64,000 nucleotides of DNA from Cyclobacterium plantarum (GTDB lineage: Bacteria > Bacteroidota > Bacteroidia > Cytophagales > Cyclobacteriaceae): the NCBI RefSeq assembly GCF_011290685.1, contig NZ_JAANYN010000006.1, forward strand, positions 372,001 through 436,000. The letters are read 5' to 3'. Under the pieces are notes generated by a model. That model searched no databases, was not told the origin of the DNA, and was given only the letters and a program-made list of their open reading frames with translations. The position numbers and the translations under genes were made by a program. The first letter of the stretch is position 1; each line of letters starts with the position of its first letter. Below are positions 63,253-64,000 of the stretch, one piece after another.

Positions 63253-64000
63253 TTGTCCGAAAAAAAATTCTGTAAATTTTATTCCCGTGGAAATCAAAAC
63301 GTTTACTGTTCGGATCCTGCTCATTTTTTCAGAACTTCCCCACTCCACTTTCAAACTGTTGTGCTATCAATACTCCATCTGTTCAAGGGTTCCGTAGAAT
63401 TTGACAGTGCAAAAGTACTTTCTCGGTTAGAAAAGGAACCGGTCACAGGCAGGGCTTTCTGTCAAGCGAGATACAAAATTGACCCGGTATTCTTTTCCGA
63501 CCTTTGTTATATCTGTTCAGAAGCTTACAATCGCTTATCTACGACAAGTTGGAAGGGATACCGGGTTCTTGCCGGAGATGGCAGTACGCTAAACTTGCCC
63601 ACTTCCAGGCAGATTATGGGAAATTTCGGTGTAGTTTCCAACAATCCAAAAAAGTCCCTTGCCCGAATATTCCTTGATTATGATACAATTACAGTGGGAA
63701 ACAGCTGGAAGGTTGGATCCAGGGTTGGTTTGCGCCTCGATGGCAGTTCTTGATACCGGTGAAACCGAATTTCTGGTCAGCAGCCCGGTCGCTTTGGAAT
63801 CATCCAAAACCAAAGATCTGGTGAAACTTTATGGAATGAGATGGGGTGTGGAAGAAGGGATCAAGAATCTTAAACCATAAATTAAATTGGAAGAGTTCGG
63901 CTGCAGGAAACCCGAAAACATCTTTCAGGAGTATTATTCCCATGTGCTTGTGATGAATATGGTATTATTGGCTGGAATCGCCGCTTCTGTAGGAAAAAAG
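63253..64000 (+). pseudogene. Degenerate IS4-type (DDE) transposase, cut by the window edge
   Basis: The first frame (63253-63753) gives an N-terminal half with FKGSVEFDSAKVLSRLEKEP, VTGRAFCQARYKIDPVFFS and the first catalytic Asp in YRVLAGDGSTLNLPTSR. It then loses frame near 63700 and stops. A second frame (63659-63880) continues with VLDTGETEFLVSS and the IS4-like YGMRWGVEEGIKNLKP, then a stop at 63878-63880, after which the frame is open again (KLEEFGCRKPENIFQEYYSH) to the window end. Frameshift, in-frame stop and a lost middle part with the second Asp show decay. No terminal repeat is seen on the left side. Confidence 0.7.

Overview
The window looks like chromosomal DNA of a member of the Bacteroidota, most likely order Cytophagales, family Cyclobacteriaceae or close to it (inference from gene content, not from a search). 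The reasons are a SusC/SusD pair, a type IX secretion plug protein, a GWxTD protein, a DUF3276 (PUR-type) protein, a Thermus-type isocitrate dehydrogenase remnant, and promoters with the Bacteroidota -7 element TAnnTTTG rather than TATAAT. Coding density is high and most of the left two thirds is housekeeping or core-accessory.

Layout. 0-6 kb: minus-strand NUDIX-MATE-SDR operon, an Lrp/AsnC regulator, an exported TPR protein and a SAF-domain dehydrogenase. 6.5-14.4 kb: a large DUF2723 (GT117-like) membrane glycosyltransferase, a methyltransferase, then GWxTD protein-rlmB-rmuC, convergent with a SprT-like protein. 14.7-19.6 kb: a three-gene 2-oxoacid oxidoreductase cassette (GltD-like flavoprotein/ferredoxin, korA, korB), followed in frame by a decayed C-terminal piece of isocitrate dehydrogenase. 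19.6-22.9 kb: dinB divergent from a LexA-like XRE-S24 protein with a palindromic operator between them, then ogt and a GNAT gene. 23.2 kb: a solitary tRNA-Leu(GAG) with a textbook promoter and terminator. 23.4-37.8 kb: aldose epimerase, ABC-F ATPase, T9SS plug protein, an orphan Cas6-like protein, ychF, two AI-2E-type permeases, DUF3276, a ferredoxin divergent from a LuxC-type acyl-CoA reductase, aconitase, and a TPR lipoprotein. 37.8-39.1 kb: CsbD and MscS.

Two accessory blocks stand out. At 39.2-45.3 kb two convergent operons meet at a shared terminator: a lipoprotein with a Cys-bounded poly-Asp tract plus a periplasmic TPR-CHAT protease on the plus strand, and an ECF sigma factor, a membrane anti-sigma-like TPR protein and a second acidic lipoprotein on the minus strand. 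I read this as a candidate envelope proteolysis/transcription circuit. At 45.6-60.4 kb there is a LacI-type regulator and an all-minus locus of SusC, SusD, three ceramidase-like proteins, a Tat-exported DegT aminotransferase-fold protein, a propeller-like protein, ribokinase and a truncated sugar transporter. It is a SusCD-type uptake locus without any glycoside hydrolase, probably for an N-acyl or amino-sugar-like substrate (inference).

The right end holds an exported DinB-fold protein, an exported M20 amidohydrolase, a scar carrying the last codons of a lost secreted protein, and a degenerate IS4-type transposase that runs out of the window. No CRISPR array, rRNA, prophage or intact insertion sequence was seen.
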